Positions 1-7,192 of a stretch of 29,694 bases of DNA are shown here, one piece after another (position 1 is the stretch's first letter; every line of letters starts with the position of its first letter). The notes below the pieces were generated by a model. It searched no databases, had not been told where the DNA came from, and saw only the letters and a list, made by a program, of their open reading frames with translations. The translations under genes and the position numbers were made by a program. Source of the stretch: an uncultured Oscillospiraceae bacterium (GTDB lineage: Bacteria > Bacillota > Clostridia > Oscillospirales > Ruminococcaceae); assembly GCA_934444765.1 (NCBI GenBank), contig CAKSDC010000021.1, positions 1 through 29,694 on the forward strand, given 5' to 3'.

Positions 1-725
1 CCTTAAAAGAGGCTCAAAGTAGAGGAATAATAGTAGCCGTAGCTTCTGGTAGACCTGATAAGGGTATCGAACCTATAGTACAGGCTCTTAATTTAAGACA
101 GACTGGCGGATATATGTTATCTTTCAACGGTGCTAAGGTTAAAAACTTAAAAGATGATACTATAGTATATCAAAATGCACTGTCTTTAGAGGCTTTTAAG
201 TTAGCGTGTCAGCTTGCTAAAGAACATAGTGTGGATATTATAACTTATGATGACGACTATATAATATCTCAAGTTAAAGAAAATCCTTACATGGAAATAG
301 AAGCACGTATCAATAAGATTCCAGTAAAGGTAGTACCTTCCATGATAGACTATGTAGACTATAATCCTACTAAGTGTCTAATCCTTGGCGATGGCGACTA
401 CTTAGCTACTATAGAACCACAAATCAAACAGTCTATGGGAAGTTTAGCTAATGTATACCGTTCCGAACCTTACTTTATAGAGGTAGTTCCTAATGGCATA
501 GATAAAGCAGTATCTATAGATACGCTAATACACACTTTAGGAATAGACCGTCAAGAGGTTTTAGCGTTCGGTGACGGTTTTAACGACGTATCTATGGTTA
601 AGTATGCAGGTTGTGGAGTGGCTATGGCTAACGGTTGCGAAGAAATCAAACAAGTTGCTGATTACGTTACATCTTCCAACGATGAAGACGGTGTAGCTAA
701 GTATCTACAAGAATACATACTATAA
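1..725 (+). CDS. Cof-type HAD family phosphatase, 5' end missing
   Basis: The reading frame is open from base 3 to the stop at 723-725, so the gene starts upstream of the window. The first in-frame ATG, at 114, is internal. The visible part starts just before the motif VAVASGRP, the HAD motif II region (Ser/Thr after the second strand), followed by SFNGAK, typical of Cof/YidA enzymes. Near the C-terminus are the motif III lysine (NGIDKA) and motif IV GDGFNDVSM, which binds Mg2+. The C2-type cap lies between. The nucleophile DxD motif I must lie outside the window. Known family role: cytoplasmic dephosphorylation of sugar phosphates or related small phosphorylated metabolites, often with broad specificity; the substrate cannot be named here. 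It is followed 31 bp later by the DUF6472 gene, probably in the same transcript. Confidence 0.93.
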   Translation, partial: LKEAQSRGIIVAVASGRPDKGIEPIVQALNLRQTGGYMLSFNGAKVKNLKDDTIVYQNALSLEAFKLACQLAKEHSVDIITYDDDYIISQVKENPYMEIEARINKIPVKVVPSMIDYVDYNPTKCLILGDGDYLATIEPQIKQSMGSLANVYRSEPYFIEVVPNGIDKAVSIDTLIHTLGIDRQEVLAFGDGFNDVSMVKYAGCGVAMANGCEEIKQVADYVTSSNDEDGVAKYLQEYIL

Positions 726-756
726 TAGTTGTCCACATAAGGAGGCTTAAAAAATC

Positions 757-960
757 ATGAGTAAAAGTTCCAATTCCAAAAAGTTGAAGTCCGCTTGCGA
801 ACTATGTGCGTACTACGTCTATGATGAAGATTACGATTGCTATATGTGTCAAGTCTGTGTAGATGAAGACGAAATGTCAAGATATCTACAGTACGGAAAC
901 CAGTCCACTTGTAACTACTTTCATTTAGGTGACGAATACAGAATAGCTCGTAAACAGTAA
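757..960 (+). CDS. small Cys-rich DUF6472 family protein
   Basis: A 67-residue protein preceded by a strong AAGGAGG Shine-Dalgarno. Six cysteines are visible (C14, C17, C28, C31, C34, C52), two as the CxxC pair CELC and three in CYMCQVC, with an acidic middle (VCVDEDEMSRYL) and an end resembling CNYFHLGDEYRIARKQ. The pattern ExCxxYxYDEDYxxYxCxVxxDEDEMxRxL fits the DUF6472 family of Clostridia as I remember it. Function is unknown; the cysteines suggest a small zinc or metal-binding fold, which is inference. It sits between the HAD phosphatase and the UbiB-like kinase with short gaps (31 and 22 bp), so co-transcription is likely. An ORF on the opposite strand over the same bases has no ribosome site and was rejected. 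Confidence 0.85.
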   Translation: MSKSSNSKKLKSACELCAYYVYDEDYDCYMCQVCVDEDEMSRYLQYGNQSTCNYFHLGDEYRIARKQ

Positions 961-982
961 ATAACACTCAAGAGGTGATATC

Positions 983-2731
983 ATGCCAAACGATAAAGAT
1001 ACTAAAAATCAAAATCAAGAAGTAATAGACGTGGAAGTTATCGAAGAAGATACTAATACTTCTAAGACTGAAGTGGAAACGGATATCGATACTAATTCCA
1101 TAGACGAAGAACTTTTAAAGCTAAACGAAACTAAAGATACTAACAATACTAAAAAGTCAAGAGAACAAAGCAGAATAGCCGAAATCTTAGAGATTATCAG
1201 AAAGTACGAAATAGTTAAAGAAGGTTTTACTCCAGAAAAACTAAGGCTTATATTAGAAGATTTAGGTCCAACGTTCATAAAACTTGGACAGATTATGTCC
1301 ATGCGTACTGACTTTTTACCTAAAGAGTATTGCAAAGAATTAGAAAAACTCCGTACCGACGTAAAGCCTCTAACTATCACCGAAGTTAAACACGCTATAG
1401 AAGAAGAGTATCATCGAAGTGTAGAAGATATATTCGACGATTTTGAAACCGAACCTTTAGGTTCAGCCTCTATAGCTCAGGTACACCGTGCAAAGATTAA
1501 AGATACTAATAGAAGAGTAGTAGTAAAAGTTCAGCGTCCTAACATTAAAGATATCATGACACAAGATATGTACTTGTTAAGAAAAGTTTCTAAGACTTTA
1601 AAGTTAGTACCTATTAGCAATACTATAGACTTTAACTCTCTATTGGACGAAATGTGGAGTATCTCTCAAGAAGAACTCGACTTTAGAGTTGAAGCAGGTC
1701 ACATTAAAGAATTTTACAGTAACAACAAAGACTATAAAGGTGTAAGTTGTCCTACCGTGGAAGACGAACTATTGACTTCTAAAGTATTAGTAATGGAATA
1801 TGTAGAGGGCTACTCTGTAGGGGATATAGATAGTCTGATTAAAGACGGTATCGACAGAAACGCTATAGGAAAGATGCTAACCGATAACTACATGAAACAA
1901 GTTCTTGACGACGGATTTTTCCATGCAGACCCACACCCTGGAAATATTAAAGTTCGTAATGGCGAAATAGTATGGATAGATATGGGTATGATGGGCAGAC
2001 TGTCCAAAAAAGATAGAAAACTGTTCAAAAAGGCTATACAGTCGGTTATCAAACGTGATGTAAACGACCTTATCAGTGTAATAATGTCGTTTGGAACTTG
2101 CAAGGGTACTATCAACTATAGTAGACTATACGAAGATGTGGATAGTATGTTAGAAAAATACTGTTCCGCAGATATGGGCGACGTTGACCTTGCCGTATTT
2201 TTGGAAGAACTTATCAATTTAGCAATAACGTATAATATATCCATGCCTAAAGGACTATCTATGTTGGCAAGAGGTATTATGACCTTAGAAGGCGTAATAG
2301 CTACAGTAAGTCCAGAAGTAAACGTTGTAGACGTGGCTTCCGATAGGTTGGAACTTGAAATTCTTCAAAACTTTGACATAAAAAAAGAGTTCAAAAACTA
2401 TATAACCACGGTTATGAACTCTGGTGCTAAATCCTTAAACTTGCCAGCCCTATTAGCTGACCTATTAGAGGCTACTATTAAAGGTCGTACTAAGGTAAAC
2501 TTAGACGTAACAGGTTCGGACGATATAGTCAAGCAACTATCGGGAATGGTTAATAAGTTTATAGCGTGTGTTATTTCCTCAGCGTTACTTATAAGTTCAA
2601 GTACTATATGTACTACTGGTATGAAACCTACTATATTAGGCATTCCAGCGTTAGGATTTTTAGGATACGTTATAGCTATAATATTAAGTAGTTGGATACT
2701 GTTCAGCGAAAAGTTTAAAAAGAAAAAGTAG
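983..2731 (+). CDS. UbiB/ABC1/AarF family atypical kinase
   Basis: 582 residues with the atypical kinase-fold signature: KLGQ motif (about 100-103), the Ala-rich nucleotide loop GSASIAQVHRA (160-170), the lysine in VVVKVQRP (about 182), the catalytic segment FHADPHPGN (313-321) and the metal-binding DMG (333-335). Two hydrophobic stretches end the protein (about 525-575) followed by a basic KFKKKK tail, so it is anchored in the membrane with the kinase domain in the cytoplasm. The first 60 residues are acidic, rich in D, E, T and N, and probably disordered. The start is set by AGAGGTGATATC before ATG. Family members have ATPase activity and support isoprenoid lipid metabolism such as quinone synthesis; Clostridia without quinones also carry them, with an unknown lipid-related role. 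The substrate is therefore unassigned. Confidence 0.93.
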   Translation: MPNDKDTKNQNQEVIDVEVIEEDTNTSKTEVETDIDTNSIDEELLKLNETKDTNNTKKSREQSRIAEILEIIRKYEIVKEGFTPEKLRLILEDLGPTFIKLGQIMSMRTDFLPKEYCKELEKLRTDVKPLTITEVKHAIEEEYHRSVEDIFDDFETEPLGSASIAQVHRAKIKDTNRRVVVKVQRPNIKDIMTQDMYLLRKVSKTLKLVPISNTIDFNSLLDEMWSISQEELDFRVEAGHIKEFYSNNKDYKGVSCPTVEDELLTSKVLVMEYVEGYSVGDIDSLIKDGIDRNAIGKMLTDNYMKQVLDDGFFHADPHPGNIKVRNGEIVWIDMGMMGRLSKKDRKLFKKAIQSVIKRDVNDLISVIMSFGTCKGTINYSRLYEDVDSMLEKYCSADMGDVDLAVFLEELINLAITYNISMPKGLSMLARGIMTLEGVIATVSPEVNVVDVASDRLELEILQNFDIKKEFKNYITTVMNSGAKSLNLPALLADLLEATIKGRTKVNLDVTGSDDIVKQLSGMVNKFIACVISSALLISSSTICTTGMKPTILGIPALGFLGYVIAIILSSWILFSEKFKKKK

Positions 2732-2741
2732 TAACAAAGAA

Positions 2742-2764
2742 CCCCACCTTATCTTTAGGTAGGG
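2742..2764. terminator. hairpin between convergent genes
   Basis: The arms CCCCACCT and AGGTAGGG can pair (one C-A mismatch) around a seven-base loop. Read on the minus strand it is followed by TTCTTTGTT, a modest T tract, so it could end minus-strand transcription from the Na/Pi cotransporter. Without a clean T run the call is tentative. Confidence 0.4.
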
Positions 2765-2787
2765 AACGGTTAATATAATGTTAAGTG

Positions 2788-2812
2788 GTGGATTGAGTAA
2801 TACTTAATCCAC
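2788..2812. terminator. near-perfect palindromic hairpin between convergent genes
   Basis: GTGGATTGAGTA and TACTTAATCCAC are complementary apart from one G-T wobble, giving a stem of about 10-12 bp with a tight loop. It lies between the stop of the UbiB-like gene (+) and the stop of the Na/Pi cotransporter (-). No long T run follows on either strand, so it may work as a bidirectional transcription or RNA 3'-end barrier rather than a textbook terminator. Confidence 0.5.
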
Positions 2813-2832
2813 TAAACTGTTAGTTACGCTAT

Positions 2833-4596
2833 CTACTGTAGCTGATACTTTTTTTGATACTCTTTAAGGTACTTGTTTAGACTATCGGACTTTATATAGT
2901 TTAAACCTTGTAGGTATTCTTTAGTATCTAAACTTCTTGCTTTTAGCTCTATAATGGATATGGCTATATTGTAGCAATGGTCGGATATCCTTTGATAGTT
3001 AGTAATTAAGTCGTTAAATATAAAGCCCTGTTCTAAGGTGCAAGAACCATTTTGTATTCTTAATATGTGACCGTTCTTTGCGTTGTTATATAGTATAGAT
3101 ATTAATTCTTTTAAAGAAGTTACTTTGTAAGCGGTGTCTAAGTCATAGTTTTTGTAAGCTATAATGGTATTGTCTAAAGCCTCTTTTAGAGCGAGTTCCA
3201 GAATGTTAAGGTCGGCTTTAGCGTCTTGTGAGAACTTACTATCTTTTTCAAACAGTTCTTTAGAACTATCGGAAATACTAACCGAATAGTCGCTAATTCT
3301 TTCAAAGTCGCCTATAGCGTGTAGCATTAAGGATATATTCTGTCGTTGAGGTTCTAAAAGTTTGTTAGTAGTGATTTTAACCAAATAGCTACCTATTTTG
3401 TCTTCGTACTTGTCTACAATATCTTCAGTACTTTCTATGTTTTTGTACTCATCTTCGGAGTAGTTATATAGTAGTTGTATAGCCGAACTCACGTTCTTTT
3501 TTGTAAGAGTAGCCATAGATAGTAATACTATAGAACTCTGTTCTATAGCCACTTCTGGGGTATCTAAAAAGTTTTCGTTAAGACGTTCAAGGTCTTTGTC
3601 TTTGTTTTCCTGATTAGGGTCATCTTTTACCACAAAGAACACTAACTTTTCAAGATACTTGATAAATGGCATTAGTACTAAGGTAGTAGCCACACGGAAT
3701 ATAGTGTTTATTAGTGCGATATCTATTGGTGAGGTTACGTTCTGTAAAAATGAATAGTGTACTATGGCATTACTGGTATAGAACACTGTAGACCATATTA
3801 TAGTACCAAAAACGTCGTTGAATAGATATATTAAAGCGGTTCTTTTGCCGTCTTTGTTAGTACCTATAGAAGATATCAACACAGGCATAGAAGCACCGAT
3901 ACCCATTCCCATTATTATAGGTATTGCCATGGAAAAGTTGATAGTACCAGTAACCGATAGTGCTTGTAGTATACCTACTGAAGCGGAAGCACTTTGTAAT
4001 ATAGCAGTTATTACTATTCCACAGAGTATTCCTATAATAGGATTGCTAAACATGGTTAGTATGTTTAAAAAGGTTTCGCTTTCTTTTAAAGGTGCTACTG
4101 CGGAACTCATGCTTTGCATACCGAACATAAGCACTGAAAATCCAAGTAGTATAGTACCTATGTTGTGTTTAGTCTTAGACTTAGTAAACATTTTTAGTAT
4201 TATGCCTATTAGAGCTATTAGGGCAGAGAGTGTAGCCGTAGATAGTAACTCTAATACGCCTGTATTAGCACTATCCATGTACGATAGGCACATAATCCAA
4301 CCTGTAATACTTGTACCGATATTAGCACCCATTATGATACTAATAGCTTGAGCTACTTTCATCATACCAGAGTTTACAAATCCTATTACCATTACCGTGG
4401 TAGCTGATGATGATTGTATTATGGCGGTTACTATAGTACCTACCAATACACCTTTGATGTTGGTATTAGTAATGTTCCACAAGACCATTTCTAACTTGTT
4501 ACCAGCAACTTTTTTTAGTCCCTCGCTCATTAGTGACATACCAAACAAGAATAGTGCCACTCCACCAAGTAGGGATACTATGTTTGAAATTCCCAT
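2833..4596 (-). CDS. Na/Pi cotransporter family protein with PhoU-like domain
   Basis: 587 residues. The N-terminal half (about 1-340) is highly hydrophobic and carries the two inverted-repeat signatures of the Na+/phosphate cotransporter (NptA/YjbB) family: QSSSATT (61-67) and the second QSASAS copy around 195-205. The C-terminal part (about 350-580) is soluble and alpha-helical with the look of a PhoU domain. Family role: Na+-coupled inorganic phosphate transport across the cytoplasmic membrane, with the PhoU part probably regulatory. The start is fixed by AAAGGAAATACGT before ATG. A TTGCTA / TACTAT pair with an 18 bp spacer lies just upstream, but transcripts could also read through from the small ORF at 4730-4789. 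No phosphate-regulon gene is nearby. Confidence 0.93.
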   Translation of the reverse strand: MGISNIVSLLGGVALFLFGMSLMSEGLKKVAGNKLEMVLWNITNTNIKGVLVGTIVTAIIQSSSATTVMVIGFVNSGMMKVAQAISIIMGANIGTSITGWIMCLSYMDSANTGVLELLSTATLSALIALIGIILKMFTKSKTKHNIGTILLGFSVLMFGMQSMSSAVAPLKESETFLNILTMFSNPIIGILCGIVITAILQSASASVGILQALSVTGTINFSMAIPIIMGMGIGASMPVLISSIGTNKDGKRTALIYLFNDVFGTIIWSTVFYTSNAIVHYSFLQNVTSPIDIALINTIFRVATTLVLMPFIKYLEKLVFFVVKDDPNQENKDKDLERLNENFLDTPEVAIEQSSIVLLSMATLTKKNVSSAIQLLYNYSEDEYKNIESTEDIVDKYEDKIGSYLVKITTNKLLEPQRQNISLMLHAIGDFERISDYSVSISDSSKELFEKDSKFSQDAKADLNILELALKEALDNTIIAYKNYDLDTAYKVTSLKELISILYNNAKNGHILRIQNGSCTLEQGFIFNDLITNYQRISDHCYNIAISIIELKARSLDTKEYLQGLNYIKSDSLNKYLKEYQKKYQLQ

Positions 4597-4729
4597 ACGT
4601 ATTTCCTTTCGTTAGTTACATATAGCTTTAGTAGTATAGTATTTGAACTCAATATCTATTAGCAACCTATATATGTGGATATCTACTAAACCTATACTTA
4701 TAGTATATACTTACTATCTGTTATAGTAT

Positions 4730-4789
4730 CTATACGGGAACTCTTTTTTTGTATATCTTTAAGTAGTGTGTAATACATTCATAACGCAT
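4730..4789 (-). CDS. 19-residue small ORF / possible leader peptide
   Basis: A short ORF reading MRYECITHYLKIYKKRVPV, with a full-strength Shine-Dalgarno GGAGGTG (4795-4801, minus strand) five bases before ATG and its own promoter (TTGCAA, 18 bp, TATAAT, at 4857-4886). The peptide is basic at its C-terminal half. It resembles no family I recognise. It lies about 130 bp upstream of the Na/Pi cotransporter in the same direction and could be a regulatory leader peptide, a small membrane-binding peptide or part of a dual-function RNA. The combination of promoter, spacing and ribosome site is the support; the coding call itself has no homology behind it. Confidence 0.5.
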   Translation of the reverse strand: MRYECITHYLKIYKKRVPV

Positions 4790-4856
4790 TATTTCACCTC
4801 CAAGTGCGATACTGTATAACTTTGGAATATATTAAGTTGCTATAGGTTCATATACT

Positions 4857-4886
4857 ATTATACACCACACCAATAGTATTTTGCAA
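4857..4886 (-). promoter_or_regulatory. SigA-type promoter for the 19-residue ORF
   Basis: On the minus strand, -35 TTGCAA (4881-4886) and -10 TATAAT (4857-4862) are separated by 18 bp. The expected start of transcription lies about 55 bp before the ORF start codon. Confidence 0.65.
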
Positions 4887-4950
4887 TAGATACTTAATAT
4901 TAATTTTAGATATCCTTAATATAGGTTTAAAGTTCCGCACTAAATAGTAG

Positions 4951-4979
4951 TTGCATTAGTATAACATTTAGTGTATAAT
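4951..4979 (+). promoter_or_regulatory. SigA-type promoter of the PadR gene
   Basis: -35 TTGCAT (4951-4956), 17 bp spacer, -10 TATAAT (4974-4979). An inverted repeat ACTAAAT (4939-4945) / ATTTAGT (4966-4972) brackets the -35 and runs up to the -10 box, which would suit an autoregulatory PadR operator. Operator function is inference. Confidence 0.7.
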
Positions 4980-5025
4980 TATTGATATCTAAAAAAAGCT
5001 ACTTGGAAAGGTGCAATGTATTAAT

Positions 5026-5358
5026 ATGAGTATTAAAGAAAATCTTAAAAGAGGTACTGTAGAAATGTTAGTACTATATCTACTAAATACAAAGGATATG
5101 TACGGTTACGAAATAGCTAAAGAACTATCTAAAAAAAGTGACGGACTATACACTCTACAAGAAGGTACTATGTATTCTACACTATATCGCCTTATAGAAA
5201 AAGGGTATATATCAGACCGTCGAGAGTATATTGGAGAACGTCAACGCCGTATTAGAGTATACTATCACTTAGAACCTACAGGACTACAATATCTAAATCA
5301 AACTATGCAAGAGTATGTCGCTTTAACTAAGGGTATAGATAGCATAATAAATGGATAA
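5026..5358 (+). CDS. PadR family transcriptional regulator
   Basis: 110 residues counted from ATG 5026. The sequence MSIKENLKRGTVEMLVLYLL, then MYGYEIAKELSKKS and EGTMYSTLYRLIEKGYI, is the classic winged-helix start of the short PadR subfamily; the wing is RREYIGERQRRIRVYYHLEPTG, and the C-terminal helix (QYLNQTMQEYVALTKGIDSI) would form the dimer interface. The frame extends to GTG 5011, but that codon overlaps the GGAAAGG ribosome site (5005-5011), so ATG 5026 is preferred; spacing from the site to it is long (14 nt). Family role: ligand-responsive repressor, often of drug exporters or of its own gene. No exporter is adjacent, so the target other than itself is unknown. Confidence 0.92.
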   Translation: MSIKENLKRGTVEMLVLYLLNTKDMYGYEIAKELSKKSDGLYTLQEGTMYSTLYRLIEKGYISDRREYIGERQRRIRVYYHLEPTGLQYLNQTMQEYVALTKGIDSIING

Positions 5359-5370
5359 TATATACAAAAA

Positions 5371-5397
5371 TACTATTGAGATTTTGTGCAAATAGTA
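5371..5397 (+). terminator. weak hairpin after the PadR gene
   Basis: TACTATT (5371-5377) and AATAGTA (5391-5397) form a 7 bp stem with a 13-base loop, followed after several bases by TTGATTTTTAG. Only a modest terminator candidate. Confidence 0.3.
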
Positions 5398-5422
5398 GAA
5401 CCTTGATTTTTAGTGTTATGTT

Positions 5423-5451
5423 TTGCTTAGTAAAACAGTTATACTTATAGA
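5423..5451 (+). promoter_or_regulatory. putative promoter of the dockerin / radical SAM operon
   Basis: TTGCTT (5423-5428), 17 bp, TATAGA (5446-5451), 42 bp before the start codon at 5494. Weaker match to consensus than most promoters in this window. Confidence 0.5.
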
Positions 5452-5493
5452 TGCTATTTAAACCATTTAAGTATATACTAAGGAGGAATATGT

Positions 5494-5934
5494 ATGAAAA
5501 ATACTAAAAAGTTAATGTGTTTAATCAGTTGCTTCACTTTTATGTTAGCTAACGCTACTATGGTAGTTACTAATGCAGAAGAAACTACTGCTACTACTTA
5601 CAATCCAGAAGATGACTATGGCTATGCTGTATATGGTCCACCACCTGCTATAGCTGGTGATGTGAACTTAGACGGTAAAGTCTCTGTTGCAGACTTAGTA
5701 GAAATGAAGTCTTTTCTTATTTACGGAAATGATGCTAACTATCTATACAACGCTGATGTTAATGACGATGGTAAGATTAGTACCGCCGATTTACTACTAC
5801 TTAAAAAGTATCTATTAGGTATTATAAACAGTTTCGATGAGGATACCGTTACTACCGAAGTTACTACTTTTGAAACTACCTTCGAGACTACCGAAAACGA
5901 GGTCGAACTAATGTACGGTCCACCTTTAGTCTAA
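5494..5934 (+). CDS. secreted dockerin protein with two YGPP motifs, likely radical SAM substrate
   Basis: 146 residues after an AAGGAGGAAT ribosome site. Residues 1-29 form a signal peptide (basic start, hydrophobic core, cut near NAEE). A type I dockerin spans 55-110 with two calcium-loop/helix repeats: GDVNLDGKVSVADL and ADVNDDGKISTADL. The dockerin is framed by the same short motif: VYGPPP at 46-51 before it and MYGPP at 140-144 at the very C-terminus, after a Thr-rich linker (114-136). No catalytic domain is present, so this is not an ordinary cellulosomal enzyme. A radical SAM/SPASM enzyme starts 32 bp downstream, which suggests that the YGPP segments are peptide-modification sites and that the dockerin displays the product on a cohesin scaffold. 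Export and dockerin are seen directly; substrate status is inference. Confidence 0.85.
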   Translation: MKNTKKLMCLISCFTFMLANATMVVTNAEETTATTYNPEDDYGYAVYGPPPAIAGDVNLDGKVSVADLVEMKSFLIYGNDANYLYNADVNDDGKISTADLLLLKKYLLGIINSFDEDTVTTEVTTFETTFETTENEVELMYGPPLV

Positions 5935-5966
5935 TTATAAATCTTAACGTATAGGAGTACTACAAT

Positions 5967-7052
5967 ATGCTAAACAATATTACTAAAAAACAACATTTAA
6001 ATCAGTTAGCAGAATACAGGCGTACACTGTTTAAAAATCCTCAGTTAAGACAACTATTCTTTGAACTTACTCTACAGTGTAACGAACACTGTCTACACTG
6101 TGGAAGTAGTTGTGGTGACGTTGATAGTTCGGATATGCTATCTACTAAAGAGTATCATAACTTTTTGGACTACCTTAAAGAAAATTTTTCTGAACAGGAA
6201 CTTAATAGACTATTAATATGCGTTACTGGTGGCGAACCTTTACTCCGTAAAGACTTTTTCGATATCATGGGCTATGCTAATAAGTTGGGCTTCAATTGGG
6301 GAATGACTTCTAACGCTACACTAATTAACGATGAAGTGGCTAACAGACTACATGAAGTAGGCATGAAGACTATTTCGGTAAGTATCGACGGTTTGGAGGA
6401 TTCTCACGATGCCTTTAGACGTACCAAAGGTGGCTATAGACGTGCTATGGAAGGTATAAACGCTTTAATAAAACAAGGTGGATTTCAACATATTCAAGTT
6501 ACTACCGTAGTACATAAGAAGAATATCGATGAGTTAGAAGACCTTTACAATATACTATGCGGTATGGATATAGACTCTTGGAGAGTAATAAACTTAGAAC
6601 CTATCGGTCGTGCTAATAACTATCCTGAACTACTTCTCGATGCTAACGACTACAAAAGACTATTTAACTATATATACTCTAAACGTCAAATGGGTATGCC
6701 TGTATCGTATGGGTGCAGTCACTATCTTGGTACAGATTACGAAAGGGAAGTTAGAGACTGGTACTTTCTATGTAATGCAGGTATATACGTTGCAAGTATT
6801 ATGGCTAATGGTAATATCTCAGCCTGTCTTGATATAGAACGTCGTCCAGAACTAATTCAGGGAAACATTAGACGTGATGACTTTAAAGAAGTATGGCTCA
6901 ATAAGTTTGAACCGTTCCGACAAGAAGACTATCGTAATTGTGAAAAGTGTCAAAACTGTTCCGATAGACTATTCTGTGGTGGAGATAGTTTTCATACTTG
7001 GAACTTCGATAAACACGAACCTAACATATGTTTTAAGGATATACTATTCTAA
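5967..7052 (+). CDS. radical SAM/SPASM peptide maturase
   Basis: 361 residues with a TATAGGAG ribosome site. The N-terminal part LRQLFFELTLQCNEHCLHCGSSCG contains the CxxxCxxC motif that binds the 4Fe-4S cluster and S-adenosylmethionine. VTGGEPLLR is the glycine-rich SAM-binding segment, and VSIDGLEDSHDAFR is typical of peptide-modifying members. The C-terminal third is a SPASM domain with cysteines near CNAG, ACLDIE, CEKCQNCSDRLFCGG and NICF, expected to hold auxiliary iron-sulfur clusters. Such enzymes act in the cytoplasm on ribosomal peptides before export, making thioether, C-C or epimerised products. It resembles, from memory, the FibroRumin-system maturases of Fibrobacter and Ruminococcus. 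The neighbouring dockerin protein with two YGPP motifs is the obvious candidate substrate. No dedicated protease or ABC exporter is adjacent, which fits a Sec-exported substrate. Confidence 0.92.
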   Translation: MLNNITKKQHLNQLAEYRRTLFKNPQLRQLFFELTLQCNEHCLHCGSSCGDVDSSDMLSTKEYHNFLDYLKENFSEQELNRLLICVTGGEPLLRKDFFDIMGYANKLGFNWGMTSNATLINDEVANRLHEVGMKTISVSIDGLEDSHDAFRRTKGGYRRAMEGINALIKQGGFQHIQVTTVVHKKNIDELEDLYNILCGMDIDSWRVINLEPIGRANNYPELLLDANDYKRLFNYIYSKRQMGMPVSYGCSHYLGTDYEREVRDWYFLCNAGIYVASIMANGNISACLDIERRPELIQGNIRRDDFKEVWLNKFEPFRQEDYRNCEKCQNCSDRLFCGGDSFHTWNFDKHEPNICFKDILF

Positions 7053-7099
7053 ACTAATAAGAGTATAGTTCGTTTGTGCAATATACACTATATAATACC

Positions 7100-7140
7100 A
7101 ATGCTTTTGTGGTTATTTCCAAATATTTCACAAAAGCATT
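7100..7140 (+). repeat. 12-bp perfect inverted repeat, terminator or operator
   Basis: AATGCTTTTGTG (7100-7111) and CACAAAAGCATT (7129-7140) are exact inverted copies separated by 17 bp. GACTTTTTTT follows at once. As RNA this would be a terminator hairpin for the radical SAM operon; as DNA it touches the -35 box of the next promoter and could be an operator. Confidence 0.8.
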
Positions 7141-7167
7141 GACTTTTTTTACAATATATGCTATATT
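7139..7167 (+). promoter_or_regulatory. SigA-type promoter of the second dockerin gene
   Basis: -35 TTGACT (7139-7144), 17 bp, -10 TATATT (7162-7167). The -35 overlaps the last two bases of the upstream inverted repeat. Confidence 0.75.
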
Positions 7168-7192
7168 TATTCTAATAGGAGGTGCTATTTTT

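Noticed and set aside
755..967. ORF on the minus strand covering the DUF6472 gene
   Set aside because: It mirrors a well-supported plus-strand gene with a strong ribosome site and family match; it has no ribosome site and no familiar sequence.
3818..4351. Long plus-strand ORF inside the Na/Pi cotransporter
   Set aside because: Antisense shadow of a membrane protein gene; hydrophobic pattern is produced by the opposite frame and no ribosome site is present.
7076..7192. Upstream GTG start for the second dockerin gene
   Set aside because: The extension crosses the inverted repeat and promoter and would bury the signal peptide; ATG 7193 follows AGGAGGTG.
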